Below are positions 35,380 through 42,849 of a stretch of DNA of 64,000 bases, piece after piece. Made by a program: the position numbers and the translations under genes. The stretch covers positions 372,001 through 436,000 of the forward strand of contig NZ_FUHT01000002.1 of assembly GCF_900155615.1 (NCBI RefSeq), given 5' to 3'. The notes beneath the pieces are model-generated. The model was not told the DNA's origin and ran no database searches. It worked only from the letters and a program-made list of their open reading frames with translations. The DNA is from Massiliimalia massiliensis (GTDB lineage: Bacteria; Bacillota; Clostridia; Oscillospirales; Ruminococcaceae). Position 1 is the stretch's first letter. Each line of letters begins with the position of its first letter.

Positions 35380-36552
35380 CTAACATCTAATAAAGAGAAG
35401 CTGAACGGAGAAATACCCGTACCGCTCCCGTAATGTATCTACCGCTTTGTCCATCCTCTCCAGCTTTTGCAGCTTGAATTCCTCCGGGAACAAGGATAAC
35501 TGCTCATTTCCCATGACTGACAACTGACAGGCCCGAACGCTTAAACTCCTCACCGGCTTTTTCGGACGGTGAAGCTGAAACAGGGAAAAAGACTGGTCGA
35601 ACAAGTCCTTGACTGTCCGGTTCGGATAGGTCATTGTCCCCTGCCGTTCATAGGAACATAATACATTATCCCGTATCCCGATCTGTACCGTCCTGCACAC
35701 AAAGTCATATTCCCTCATTCTGGCAGATACGCTTTCACACAGGACAAATAAAGTGATCTTTACGTCATCATCGCTTACAAGGTCTCTCGGCGCGGTCGTA
35801 CTGTTCCCGATTGACTTGATCATCGACTTTGCCCCGATATTTGATACCGGCGACTGGTCCAGCCCATTAGTAAACTGCCAGAGCATGACCCCGTTTTTTC
35901 CCAACACCTGTTCCAGAAACCGCACGTCTGTCAAAGCCAGATCCCCGATCGTGCGGATGCCGTATTTTCTTAGCTTTTGGTGAGTTGCTTTCCCGACATA
36001 CAGCAGCTCGCTGACCGGAAGCGGCCAGACTGTTTCCCGGAACTGGTCCGGCAGGATCATGATGGTCGCGTCCGTCTTTTTTAGATCCGAACCCAGCTTG
36101 GCAAAGACCTTGTTGAAAGAAACGCCGACTGAAGCGGTGATCCCCAGTTCCTTTTTGATTCGTTCCCTTAAGGTATCAGCGATCGTTTTCCCGGAACCGA
36201 ACAAGTTTGTGCTGCCCGTCACATCGAGCCAGCATTCATCTAAGCCGAAGGGTTCTACCTGGTCGGTATAGTCGGAATAGATCTCCTTTTCCATTTGGGA
36301 GAACCGGAGATACTTGTCATAGTGGGGCGGGGCAAAGATGATGTCCGGGCATTTCTGCTTGGCAAACCATAAGGGATCGCCGGTCTGCACACCGAAGGCT
36401 TTGGTTTCATAGTTCTTAGCAAGGACGATCCCATGACGCTGCTCCGGATCGCCCGCGACTGCCATAGGTCTTCCTCTATATTCCGGGTGATAAAGGCTTT
36501 CCACGGAAGCATAGAAGTTATTCATATCGCTGTGCAGTATCACCCGGTCCAT
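35380..36552 (-). CDS. dinB: DinB-type Y-family DNA polymerase, C-terminally cut
   Basis: A 390-residue translesion polymerase. Catalytic motifs are the first Asp in ILHSDMNNFYASVE and DE in FGLDECWLDVTG, and GVSFNKVFAKLGSDLKK is the fingers/thumb motif. Little-finger sequences follow. Similarity stops at YGYFSVQ, after which LLFIRC and a stop replace the last ~25 residues I would expect. The break coincides with the edge of the AT-rich sugar island. The polymerase core is intact. GGAGGG precedes the ATG but lies inside a hairpin. Such polymerases are frequent ICE cargo and allow replication past lesions. Confidence 0.85.
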   Translation of the reverse strand: MDRVILHSDMNNFYASVESLYHPEYRGRPMAVAGDPEQRHGIVLAKNYETKAFGVQTGDPLWFAKQKCPDIIFAPPHYDKYLRFSQMEKEIYSDYTDQVEPFGLDECWLDVTGSTNLFGSGKTIADTLRERIKKELGITASVGVSFNKVFAKLGSDLKKTDATIMILPDQFRETVWPLPVSELLYVGKATHQKLRKYGIRTIGDLALTDVRFLEQVLGKNGVMLWQFTNGLDQSPVSNIGAKSMIKSIGNSTTAPRDLVSDDDVKITLFVLCESVSARMREYDFVCRTVQIGIRDNVLCSYERQGTMTYPNRTVKDLFDQSFSLFQLHRPKKPVRSLSVRACQLSVMGNEQLSLFPEEFKLQKLERMDKAVDTLRERYGYFSVQLLFIRC

Positions 36553-36559
36553 AACAAAA

Positions 36560-36593
36560 CCCTCCGTAAACCTTTTTCTTAGTTTACGGAGGG
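36560..36593 (-). promoter_or_regulatory. Hairpin masking the dinB ribosome binding site
   Basis: CCCTCCGTAAA (36560-36570) and TTTACGGAGGG (36583-36593) form a perfect 11-bp stem with a 12-nt loop. On the minus-strand transcript the 3' arm contains the GGAGGG Shine-Dalgarno sequence 7 nt before the dinB ATG, so the stem would hide it. Translational control is inferred; it could instead act as a terminator of upstream transcription. Confidence 0.7.
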
Positions 36594-36613
36594 CCCTTTT
36601 CTTTTATGCCTTG

Positions 36614-36925
36614 TTACAGAAGTTTTTCATAATCCTGCGCTCCATAAAAGAAGCGGAGAATATATACTGTCTTTTCCTCTTCGTCAATACGGAAGATCAT
36701 TAAGTAGTTGTCGATAACTGCTTTCCTGTAACCCATACTGCGGAATGCTTCTGCGTGGCAATAGCTGTACGATTTCGGCAGGGTTTCTAAAATCCGATAA
36801 CAATTTTCGATCGAATCTATCAAACGGGTTGCCGCCGGTAAATTTTCCAGGTTTACAGCAATATATGCAACGATCTGGTCAAGATCCCATTCTGCACGTT
36901 TGGTAATCTCTATTTTATATTCCAT
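36614..36925 (-). CDS. RelE/ParE-family toxin
   Basis: A 103-residue protein with the RelE/ParE fold signature: YKIEITKRAEWDLDQIVAYI at the start, LPKSYSYC in the middle, MGYRKAVIDNYLMIFRIDEEEK and VYILRFFYGAQDYEKLL at the end. It overlaps the antitoxin gene upstream by 11 nt. Such toxins cleave mRNA at the ribosome or poison gyrase; which one cannot be told. With its antitoxin it would stabilise the ICE. Confidence 0.85.
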   Translation of the reverse strand: MEYKIEITKRAEWDLDQIVAYIAVNLENLPAATRLIDSIENCYRILETLPKSYSYCHAEAFRSMGYRKAVIDNYLMIFRIDEEEKTVYILRFFYGAQDYEKLL

Positions 36926-37175
36926 ACCGTTCCCTCAGCTGCTTTAAGGATTGTCTGGCGTCAGTCGTTTTACCTTCTTTGATCTGTTGCTCTGCTTCGT
37001 CAAGTTTAACAAACAGTTCTGTCATCATCATTTTTTCTTCATAAGCCTGGATACTCATGATCACCATATCACCATACCCATTTTTTGTTACAAAAATCGG
37101 TTCGTCAGTTGTATGGCACAGTTTAGAAATCTCCGAGGTATTCTGCAATTCCCTAATTGGAATAATCTTCGGCAT
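36915..37175 (-). CDS. Phd/YefM-family antitoxin
   Basis: An ~86-residue antitoxin with the Phd/YefM N-terminal DNA-binding fold (IIPIRELQNTSEISKLCH, then PIFVTKNGYGDMVIMSIQAYE) and a Lys/Glu-rich C-terminal tail that should wrap the toxin. The ATG at 37175 is favoured because AGGGAGG is 7 nt upstream. It precedes and overlaps its RelE/ParE toxin, as usual. Confidence 0.85.
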   Translation of the reverse strand: MPKIIPIRELQNTSEISKLCHTTDEPIFVTKNGYGDMVIMSIQAYEEKMMMTELFVKLDEAEQQIKEGKTTDARQSLKQLRERYGI

Positions 37176-37235
37176 AGCCATTCCTCCCTTCTTGCACTAT
37201 TATTATATAATAATTATAATACATTTATCATAAAA

Positions 37236-37270
37236 AAACAAGCGGACATCTGTAAACTGTCCACTTGTTT
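37236..37270 (-). terminator. Terminator after the MNT-HEPN gene (copy 1)
   Basis: AAACAAG and GGAC pair with GTCC and CTTGTTT around an 11-nt loop. Near-copy of the terminator at 38043-38077. Confidence 0.7.
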
Positions 37271-37309
37271 TCTTCCCAAATATCAAGGAAGTGCTCTCCA
37301 AGCTATAAT

Positions 37310-37966
37310 TTAATTTTTGAAAATATCCAATATATTTTGGAACATCGGATAATACTGTTCCTTGATCCTTTGATAGATTTCTTGCGCAGTAGTTTCGTCA
37401 TAAAGATGAGAGGTCAGATTCCTGTCGTTTAATAACTGAATCCACATGGTATCATCTTTCATTAGTCCGTCTGCATAAGCCTTGCGCATCACTGATTTTG
37501 GGCTGTTGATCTCAGTATATCCCTGCTCCAGCAAATATTCACGCAGGGTTTTCCAGGTTAATTCTGTACAAAACTCAAAACGCTGGATCACCCCATCGCG
37601 CACTGAGTCCATATTGGTTTTTTCGTAATCATCAATGGACTCTCTTAAACGTTCAATCGCAGACTGGAGCTTCTCATATTTTTCTGCAAATTTATCCATT
37701 AAAATCACTCCGTCCTTTTCGATATTCCTAACCAGTTTTTCATCTGTTTTTGGAGAAAGGAATACAATATCAAATTCAAGCAGGGTAGGAAGTTCATTGA
37801 CAGAATCCCAAAACAACGCCTGATTTTCAGCCGGCATTCCGAAAACTGCGATGTCAATATCGCTGTTTTCTCGGTGATCGCCTCTTGCGCGGGAGCCGAA
37901 CAATACGATTTTATCCGCTTGATACTGGCGAGATAACTGCACGATTTGCCGATATATTTGATCCAT
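37310..37966 (-). CDS. Fused MNT nucleotidyltransferase and HEPN-like domain
   Basis: A 218-residue fusion. Residues ~1-95 are a minimal nucleotidyltransferase with GSRARG and the metal-binding DIDIAVFG. Residues ~100-218 are a helical HEPN/HI0074-type domain (QRFEFCTELTWKTLREYL), with RNLTSHLYDE as the R-x4-H-like motif. MNT and HEPN proteins are usually separate genes forming a toxin-antitoxin pair in which MNT nucleotidylates and silences the HEPN RNase. Here both are in one chain. The ATG at 37966 is preferred to the TTG at 37969 because GGAGGG is 8 nt upstream. Confidence 0.8.
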   Translation of the reverse strand: MDQIYRQIVQLSRQYQADKIVLFGSRARGDHRENSDIDIAVFGMPAENQALFWDSVNELPTLLEFDIVFLSPKTDEKLVRNIEKDGVILMDKFAEKYEKLQSAIERLRESIDDYEKTNMDSVRDGVIQRFEFCTELTWKTLREYLLEQGYTEINSPKSVMRKAYADGLMKDDTMWIQLLNDRNLTSHLYDETTAQEIYQRIKEQYYPMFQNILDIFKN

Positions 37967-38042
37967 CAATTATCCCTCCATGTATTAAGTATAGCCTTAT
38001 TATACCTTGAACCATTCAAAAAGGCAATTATTTTATGACATA

Positions 38043-38077
38043 AAACAAGCAGACAGCTGCAAACCGTCCGCTTGTTT
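38043..38077 (-). terminator. Terminator after the XRE regulator (copy 2)
   Basis: AAACAAGC and GAC pair with GTC and GCTTGTTT around an 11-nt loop, directly at the stop codon of the minus-strand HTH gene. Nearly the same sequence as the hairpin at 37236-37270. Confidence 0.75.
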
Positions 38078-38392
38078 TTAGTCTTTATGTTTTATATCCT
38101 TTATAACAGCAATAATATGAGCAAGCTGATGACCAGTTAATCCCTTTGCCTCACTCATCAATTCCTGCAAACGTTCTGGGTTATGATTTTCTTCATCAAA
38201 AAATTCTTTAGGGGTAATATGAAAATAATCGCAGATATAATAAAATCCATCCATAGAAGGTTTATTTCGGCCATTCTCAATATTGTTAATATATGCCGGC
38301 CCTTGTCCCATAGATAGGCTCATATCACGAGCCGATATTCCTTTTTGAATTCGTAATTGTGCTAATCTATTCCGAAAAAATTCATCAAACAT
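38078..38392 (-). CDS. XRE-family HTH regulator
   Basis: A ~104-residue Cro/C1-type repressor: RLAQLRIQKGISARDMSLSM, GPAYINNIENGRNKPS (recognition helix), then a C-terminal helical dimerization part. The start at 38392 follows TAGGGTGA better than the 38401 reading. Probably controls neighbouring cargo. Confidence 0.8.
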   Translation of the reverse strand: MFDEFFRNRLAQLRIQKGISARDMSLSMGQGPAYINNIENGRNKPSMDGFYYICDYFHITPKEFFDEENHNPERLQELMSEAKGLTGHQLAHIIAVIKDIKHKD

Positions 38393-38515
38393 AAAAATCA
38401 CCCTACTTTTATTTTAGCGGGACATCATTTGATTGTTGTTCCTCTAAAGAGTTTATATAAATTGACATATTCTTTTTAAAGGAATATAATATAAAAGCAG
38501 AGCAAATATGCTCTG

Positions 38516-38773
38516 CTAACTATCAATTTCTTCTTCATCCTCAAATGAATATTCATTAAATTCTTCGTAATCAAGAAATTCAGATAAAGTCATATTAAAA
38601 GCTAATGCAATACGATGAATCGTTTTTAATTTAGGGTTTTGAGAAGAACCATGCATAATGCTGTCTAGAGTAGAGTGACTAACGCCACTAATTGTTGCCA
38701 AATAATTTATGCTATAATTTCGTTCATTACATAAATCTGTGATTCTATGTACAAGCATTTCATCGTATTTCAA
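38516..38773 (-). CDS. XRE-family HTH regulator
   Basis: An 85-residue Cro/C1-type HTH protein (YSINYLATISGVSHSTLDSI and PKLKTIHRIALAFNMTLSEF) with a very acidic tail (EFNEYSFEDEEEIDS). The start is either TTG at 38773 or ATG at 38758. It is divergent from the SLOG genes, with two palindromes in the 130-bp gap, so it is a good candidate for their repressor. Confidence 0.8.
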   Translation of the reverse strand: MKYDEMLVHRITDLCNERNYSINYLATISGVSHSTLDSIMHGSSQNPKLKTIHRIALAFNMTLSEFLDYEEFNEYSFEDEEEIDS

Positions 38774-38801
38774 TGACTTCTCTTCCTATTCTTTAAATAC
38801 C

Positions 38802-38853
38802 TTTGCTATTATATTAGCAAAAAGCATGTTCCGAATTGCCGATGTGTCGGCAA
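38802..38853. promoter_or_regulatory. Two palindromes between the XRE gene and the SLOG genes
   Basis: TTTGCT-N8-AGCAAA (38802-38821) and TTGCCGA-TGTG-TCGGCAA (38836-38853) lie in the divergent intergenic region. Perfect dyads of this size are typical repressor operators. Binding by the adjacent XRE protein is inferred. Confidence 0.65.
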
Positions 38854-38906
38854 TAATATTTTAAACAGAGACAGCTTTATTATTCAGCGGGGAGACTATT
38901 ATATCT

Positions 38907-40592
38907 ATGAACACACAACAGGATTTCAGGACAAAGCTGGACCTGTACCAGCCGTTTGCCCTGCTTTTAAACTACAGAAATAATCGCATGGATAATCTGA
39001 AGCCCATGCTCAAAGCAGCCGAGATCATGGTCGGGGAATGCCTGGAGGAAGGAATCAGGGATTTCCTGATTCCCATCGGCCGGAGGTCGAGAGGGACCAC
39101 AGAACCTTTGGAGCACCAGTTCGCCCGATTTCTGGCCGGTATGAAAAAAAGCCGCCCTGAGATCAGGATAACGGCTTTGGTATCAAACCATGCTGTAAGA
39201 TCTGTTCGCCCGGCTCTGGAGGAACAGGGTGAGCTGTGCCTCTATGACCAGATCGAAATACTGGAATCTGGCTATGAAAAGGACTTTCAGCAATATATCA
39301 TAAAAAAGGTGATCCCCAGCACAGCGGCGATCCTCTCCCTGGACCAGCCCAAAACAACAGTTTCCAGAAAGACATATAAAGCGGCTTACCAGCTGAATAT
39401 ACCGATCAAGAGTATTTTTGAGCTTTCATGGGAATTCAATGAAGGCGACAACGGGATTTCGCTGATCAAATCCCTTGAACTCCGTAAAGCCCTTGCCATA
39501 CCTGATAAATGCGCGGTCTTCTATTTTAACCCCGTTGGGGTTCACCTGACTATGGCACAGCTTGCGCCCGCGCTGAAAACTGCCGTTCATGACTGCGCTC
39601 AGAATGGGATCACAGATTTCCTGTTCCCTCTGGAGGGACTCAACATGATCCGGGAGGAGGAGCTGACCTGCCAGGCAGTGAGGATCATCAGGAGCATGAT
39701 GGAAGAATATCCGGATATCCGGGTCTTTGCCTGCATTCTGGTCAGTGAAGAATCAGATACCTATCCGGAGGAATATGACAGCCTGTTTCATGAAGCCTAC
39801 CAGATGGAAATAAACGGCGCCAACCGAACCTCTGTCTTTTACGACGCTGCCGCCAAGCTGATGAGCGCCCTGATCGCTGTATCAAAGAAAAACAGCACCT
39901 TCCAGCTTGGGAACCAGGCGGACAGCCAAATGATCCCGGTATATAACCTATACCATATGATTCACAATCCGGGCTTCCTTCCCCCAAAGCCTCTGTATTC
40001 CCTTACTCCGGATACACAGAATATTGAGAAGCTGGAGCTTCTGGAACGGGAGCTTGGCGTATATCCGAAGGAACACCCGATCTATGAATACAGGGTGGAA
40101 AACGAACTAAGCCAGGATCATCAAACCGAACATTACAGCTATCACCGGTGCCTGGATCTGATCTTGGATTTTATTCGGTTTAACAATGAGACCGCCTATC
40201 TGCGGGGCTTGGCGCTTGGCATGATCCAGACGGATAACCTGCAAAAAGAAGTAGATCATTATTCTGTCACCCATACCCCTTTCTACAGACAGTTTCAGGA
40301 AAAGCTGCTGGCTCTGGCCGAGGCAGTCAGGAAGGACGGCGATTCTGAGCTTCTCAGCTCGCTGTACCAAAAGATCGAGGCGGTAGACAGGCGGCTGAAG
40401 ATCGACCAAACCGGATACCTTCTGCTGGGTTTCCGGAGCGGCAGGAAGAAAGCGGTAGAATTTGACGAAAAACTGGACGAACAGTTTGAGGACTACTGCA
40501 AGGAACAGATGAAGCTGTTTTATGACTGCCCGTTTAATGTGGATACAATAGGGATCATCTCAAAAATATTCCGGGAGAAGAAGCGGACATGA
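38907..40592 (+). CDS. Large protein with two degenerate SLOG-like domains
   Basis: A 561-residue protein not assigned to a named family by eye. It contains an internal repeat: residues ~17-140 and ~201-330 share hydrophobic strand, LKxAxxxC, GIxDFLxPxxx, a helix, PxIRVxAxxLV and a further helix. The pattern follows the SLOG/DUF1273 Rossmann-like fold of its neighbour, but the FTGHRP and GMMAGFD ligand motifs are lost. Residues ~370-561 are helical and charged, with no known match. Its stop overlaps the next gene's start (ATGA), so the two products are probably made in fixed ratio and interact. GGGGAG lies about 12 nt before the ATG. Possible role: sensor or effector of a nucleotide-signal conflict system. 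Confidence 0.6.
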   Translation: MNTQQDFRTKLDLYQPFALLLNYRNNRMDNLKPMLKAAEIMVGECLEEGIRDFLIPIGRRSRGTTEPLEHQFARFLAGMKKSRPEIRITALVSNHAVRSVRPALEEQGELCLYDQIEILESGYEKDFQQYIIKKVIPSTAAILSLDQPKTTVSRKTYKAAYQLNIPIKSIFELSWEFNEGDNGISLIKSLELRKALAIPDKCAVFYFNPVGVHLTMAQLAPALKTAVHDCAQNGITDFLFPLEGLNMIREEELTCQAVRIIRSMMEEYPDIRVFACILVSEESDTYPEEYDSLFHEAYQMEINGANRTSVFYDAAAKLMSALIAVSKKNSTFQLGNQADSQMIPVYNLYHMIHNPGFLPPKPLYSLTPDTQNIEKLELLERELGVYPKEHPIYEYRVENELSQDHQTEHYSYHRCLDLILDFIRFNNETAYLRGLALGMIQTDNLQKEVDHYSVTHTPFYRQFQEKLLALAEAVRKDGDSELLSSLYQKIEAVDRRLKIDQTGYLLLGFRSGRKKAVEFDEKLDEQFEDYCKEQMKLFYDCPFNVDTIGIISKIFREKKRT

Positions 40593-41131
40593 TCACCGGC
40601 AGGAATGAGATATTGAAGGCTTTGTCAGACCGTGGGGCCTGCGTCTGCTTTACCGGGCACCGGCCTGACAAGCTTCCCGAGGAAAGCGATTTCAAGGAGA
40701 CCGCCCTGCTCTGTGAGAGGATCGAGGTGGAAACCATCAAAGCCTATGGGGAAGGCAAGCGATTCTTCCTGCACGGCATGATGGCAGGCTTTGATATTCT
40801 GGCGGCGGAGACGGTTTTGCAAGTGAAGAAGAACTATCCAGAGATTCAGCTCGTTTCTGTGGCTCCGTATCACCACAGCTTTTTCAAATCAAAGGAATGG
40901 GAACCCGGCTGGATCAGAAGGGCAAGGATCGTGGCAGCCCGGTCAGACTATGGGCTGAGCTTGTCAGAAAACTATTACAGTGGTGTATATTATGACCGGA
41001 ACCGGTGGCTGGTGGATCATTCCAGCTTGGCGATCGAGTACTGTTCCCTGTTTGCAAGAGGCGGAACACGTTACACGCTTGACTATGCGGAAAGGCAGTA
41101 TATCCCAACAGTCAACATCTATCATCGTTAA
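40589..41131 (+). CDS. SLOG/DUF1273 (YpsA-like) protein
   Basis: A 180-residue protein with intact SLOG/DUF1273 motifs: VCFTGHRPDKLPEE near the N-terminus and FLHGMMAGFDILAAETVL in the middle. The C-terminus has YSGVYYDRNRWLVDHSS and GGTRYTLDYAER. SLOG domains are predicted to bind nucleotide-derived ligands, often in defence or toxin-antitoxin loci. The ATG overlaps the TGA of the larger gene. The stop codon is at the very base of the candidate structured RNA, so gene and RNA are probably one transcript. Confidence 0.85.
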   Translation: MITGRNEILKALSDRGACVCFTGHRPDKLPEESDFKETALLCERIEVETIKAYGEGKRFFLHGMMAGFDILAAETVLQVKKNYPEIQLVSVAPYHHSFFKSKEWEPGWIRRARIVAARSDYGLSLSENYYSGVYYDRNRWLVDHSSLAIEYCSLFARGGTRYTLDYAERQYIPTVNIYHR

Positions 41132-41272
41132 AAACAGGAAGTCCGGAGGAGTGAAATAACCTACTTCCTATTAGGCTCTGATCTTGCCACGCGGAGGCTG
41201 GATTCAGTTCTGGCCATAAGCTGGCAGTCAACCGTTTTTTAAAAAGTCTGTGTCCTCCGAGACCCTGTTTTT
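41130..41272 (+). ncRNA. Candidate structured RNA downstream of the SLOG genes
   Basis: A long-range closing stem is visible: AAAAACAGG (41130-41138) with CCTGTTTTT (41264-41272), and CGGAGGA (41144-41150) with TCCTCCG (41253-41259). Inside it are smaller hairpins such as CCTA/TAGG and TGCCA/TGGCA. The 140-nt region has no open frame. I do not recognise a named RNA class. The pairing is direct observation; that it is a functional RNA is inference. Confidence 0.45.
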
Positions 41273-41284
41273 ATATATATGGCT

Positions 41285-41367
41285 GGGGAAGCTGGAAACC
41301 CCTTGGCTTCCCCGGCTGTTTATCTTTCCTTGCAGCGAGAAGGTTCCCGCCTTCTCGTTGTTTTTTT
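41285..41367 (+). terminator. Two tandem hairpins, the second a terminator
   Basis: GGGGAAGC/GCTTCCCC (41285-41313) is followed by CGAGAAGG/CCTTCTCG (41336-41357) and a run of seven T (41361-41367). The second is a classic intrinsic terminator and marks the 3' end of the SLOG/RNA transcript. Confidence 0.75.
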
Positions 41368-41428
41368 CTGCTTTTTATCGTATAATCTAAGTATATCTTG
41401 CAGAAATCGGCCGGGAGGATAAAAAATA

Positions 41429-41615
41429 ATGGATACTAGAAAAGAACAGGAACGCGCGGAACTTCACCGTACTATCTGGAATATAGCCAACGACCTGCGT
41501 GGCAGTGTGGACGGCTGGGATTTTAAGCAGTATGTGCTGGGGATGCTGTTCTACCGCTATATCTCCGAAAGCCTTGCAGGGTATATCAACCGCGGCGAAT
41601 GGGAGGCTGGAAATA
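41429..41615 (+). pseudogene. hsdM: 5' fragment of type I methylase hsdM
   Basis: About 62 codons match the N-terminus of HsdM (ELHRTIWNIANDLRGSVDGW, then FKQYVLGMLFYRYISE). Similarity ends near EWEAGN, where unrelated DNA begins. The catalytic NPPF region, all of hsdS and the 5' part of hsdR are missing. GGGAGG precedes the ATG and a TATAAT-like -10 lies at ~41380. It can make at most a short useless peptide. Confidence 0.85.
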
Positions 41616-41770
41616 ATGTCTTTCGCGGAGGAAAAGGCGGATTTTACTTTTGCGCCAAAGCCTGAACCGCTTGATTTAGATGTCTTTTTTGCTTGCCTGG
41701 CCTCATACTCTTTTTGCGATTTTTTGGCTTGTTCCGGATCGTAAAGAACAATTGCGTTTTCTTCTGACAT
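41615..41770 (-). pseudogene. 5' part of an unknown gene (piece X) cut by the hsdM junction
   Basis: On the minus strand a gene starts at the ATG at 41770, with AAAGGAG upstream. It reads MSEENAIVLYDPEQAKKSQ, then a Lys/Ser-rich stretch (TSKSSGSGFGAKVKSAFSS) before running into antisense of hsdM. No family recognised. Piece Y at 42720-42848 looks like the missing 3' part of the same small gene. Confidence 0.5.
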
Positions 41771-41834
41771 CAAAAATCACACTCCTTTCTGTGTGGTTCA
41801 ATGAATTAGGTTTTTATGATTGGAGAAGAGTAAG

Positions 41835-42662
41835 ATGAAACACTGGATAAGTATTCTGTGTGTGGCTATATTAGGTTGTTTTCTGCTGATTTCCTGCGGT
41901 GAGATTGAATCGTTGACGTTGACAGGGGAAACAAAGCTGATAATGAAAACAGGGGATGTGCTGGATGACGATAGCGTGGTCTGTGAAATTACGCCGGGCA
42001 CGTCCAGTGACGGAGATGTTCGCTGGGTCAGTTCGGATGAAACGGTGGTCAAGATTCAGACCTCGGTGGAACAAGACCGGTATCTGGGAAAATCGTTTTG
42101 CAGGATTGAGGCGGTTGACCTCGGAAAAGCAGAAATCCACGCGGAGTCAGCCGATGGGCAGGTGAAAAGCGGATCGGTCACCGTGACGGTAACAAAGGAC
42201 GGGAGGGAACCCGATCTGAACAAACTCGGAAAAAAGGATGAGGATATCCCGAAGATCGAGGATTATATTGATGAAAATGGGATGGTAAGATTCGATGCAC
42301 CGGATGGAAGCGACCGGGATGCGCGCAAACAGTTGATGGTTTATGAAGATATTTCGTATCATGATCTGATGATGGCAGTAGAACATTATATCGATACTCG
42401 TCGTCTTTGGGGCAATCCTATGGGAACTGGATATGGATCGGAAACGAGAGACTCTACAGGGGATCCGACTTTAATAGTAGACGGTCATATTGTCACATTG
42501 AAAGGAACTTTATCTACGGTTAATGAGGTAAAAGTAGTTCAAAAGTGCAAATTTGAAATACGGGTCACGTTTAACGATAATTTTTCTGACTTTACTGTGG
42601 ATAAATTTTCAACCAACATGCCAGAGTTGTTTACAGATGAAGAAATGCACGATATCACATAA
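41835..42662 (+). CDS. Lipoprotein with an Ig-like (BIG2) domain
   Basis: A 275-residue lipoprotein. The signal peptide ends at LLISCG with the lipidated Cys at 21. It is followed by one bacterial Ig-like domain (LTLTGETKLIMKTGD, then VRWVSSDETVVKI and VTVTVTKDG) and a ~140-residue C-terminal region of unknown fold. The ATG at 41835 is preferred, with GGAGAAGAG upstream. It is the only complete gene of a ~1.2 kb piece of DNA inserted in the ruined type I restriction locus. A surface role is likely; the ligand is unknown. A second Ig-like lipoprotein lies at 52911-53894. Confidence 0.75.
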   Translation: MKHWISILCVAILGCFLLISCGEIESLTLTGETKLIMKTGDVLDDDSVVCEITPGTSSDGDVRWVSSDETVVKIQTSVEQDRYLGKSFCRIEAVDLGKAEIHAESADGQVKSGSVTVTVTKDGREPDLNKLGKKDEDIPKIEDYIDENGMVRFDAPDGSDRDARKQLMVYEDISYHDLMMAVEHYIDTRRLWGNPMGTGYGSETRDSTGDPTLIVDGHIVTLKGTLSTVNEVKVVQKCKFEIRVTFNDNFSDFTVDKFSTNMPELFTDEEMHDIT

Positions 42663-42680
42663 TATAAATGATAAAGTTGA

Positions 42681-42718
42681 AAACAGGAGCCCTGTCCGAA
42701 TGGACGGGGCTCCTGTTT
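42681..42718 (+). terminator. Terminator after the lipoprotein gene
   Basis: AAACAGGAGCCC and GTCC pair with GGAC and GGGCTCCTGTTT across a GAAT tetraloop (one mismatch). It is between the lipoprotein stop and piece Y, which ends from the other side, so it may serve both. Confidence 0.85.
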
Positions 42719-42719
42719 C

Positions 42720-42848
42720 TTATGATTCCGCCCTTGACTTCAAGATGTTTGCCAGCCTGTTTATCACTTCCTCAAAATCCATTGGTTCAGCAGGCTTTTT
42801 CTTCAATGCATAAGCTGCTTTGGCTTGTTGCAGCGCTCGGATTTCTGC
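42720..42848 (-). pseudogene. 3' part of an unknown gene (piece Y)
   Basis: The minus-strand frame ending at 42720 reads RALQQAKAAYALKKKPAEP, MDFEEVINRLANIL and KSRAES. To its right, coding similarity changes to hsdR on the other strand. Joined to piece X it would give a compact ~93-residue Lys-rich protein. No family recognised. Confidence 0.45.
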
Positions 42849-42849
42849 G

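Noticed and set aside
37236-38077. CRISPR-like repetition
   Set aside because: Only two similar hairpins, 800 bp apart, each placed at a gene end. They are terminators. No regular repeat-spacer array was seen anywhere in the window.
41387-41773. 128-codon minus-strand frame as one gene
   Set aside because: Only its first ~50 codons look like a gene (piece X). The rest is antisense to the hsdM fragment, so it is a junction artefact.
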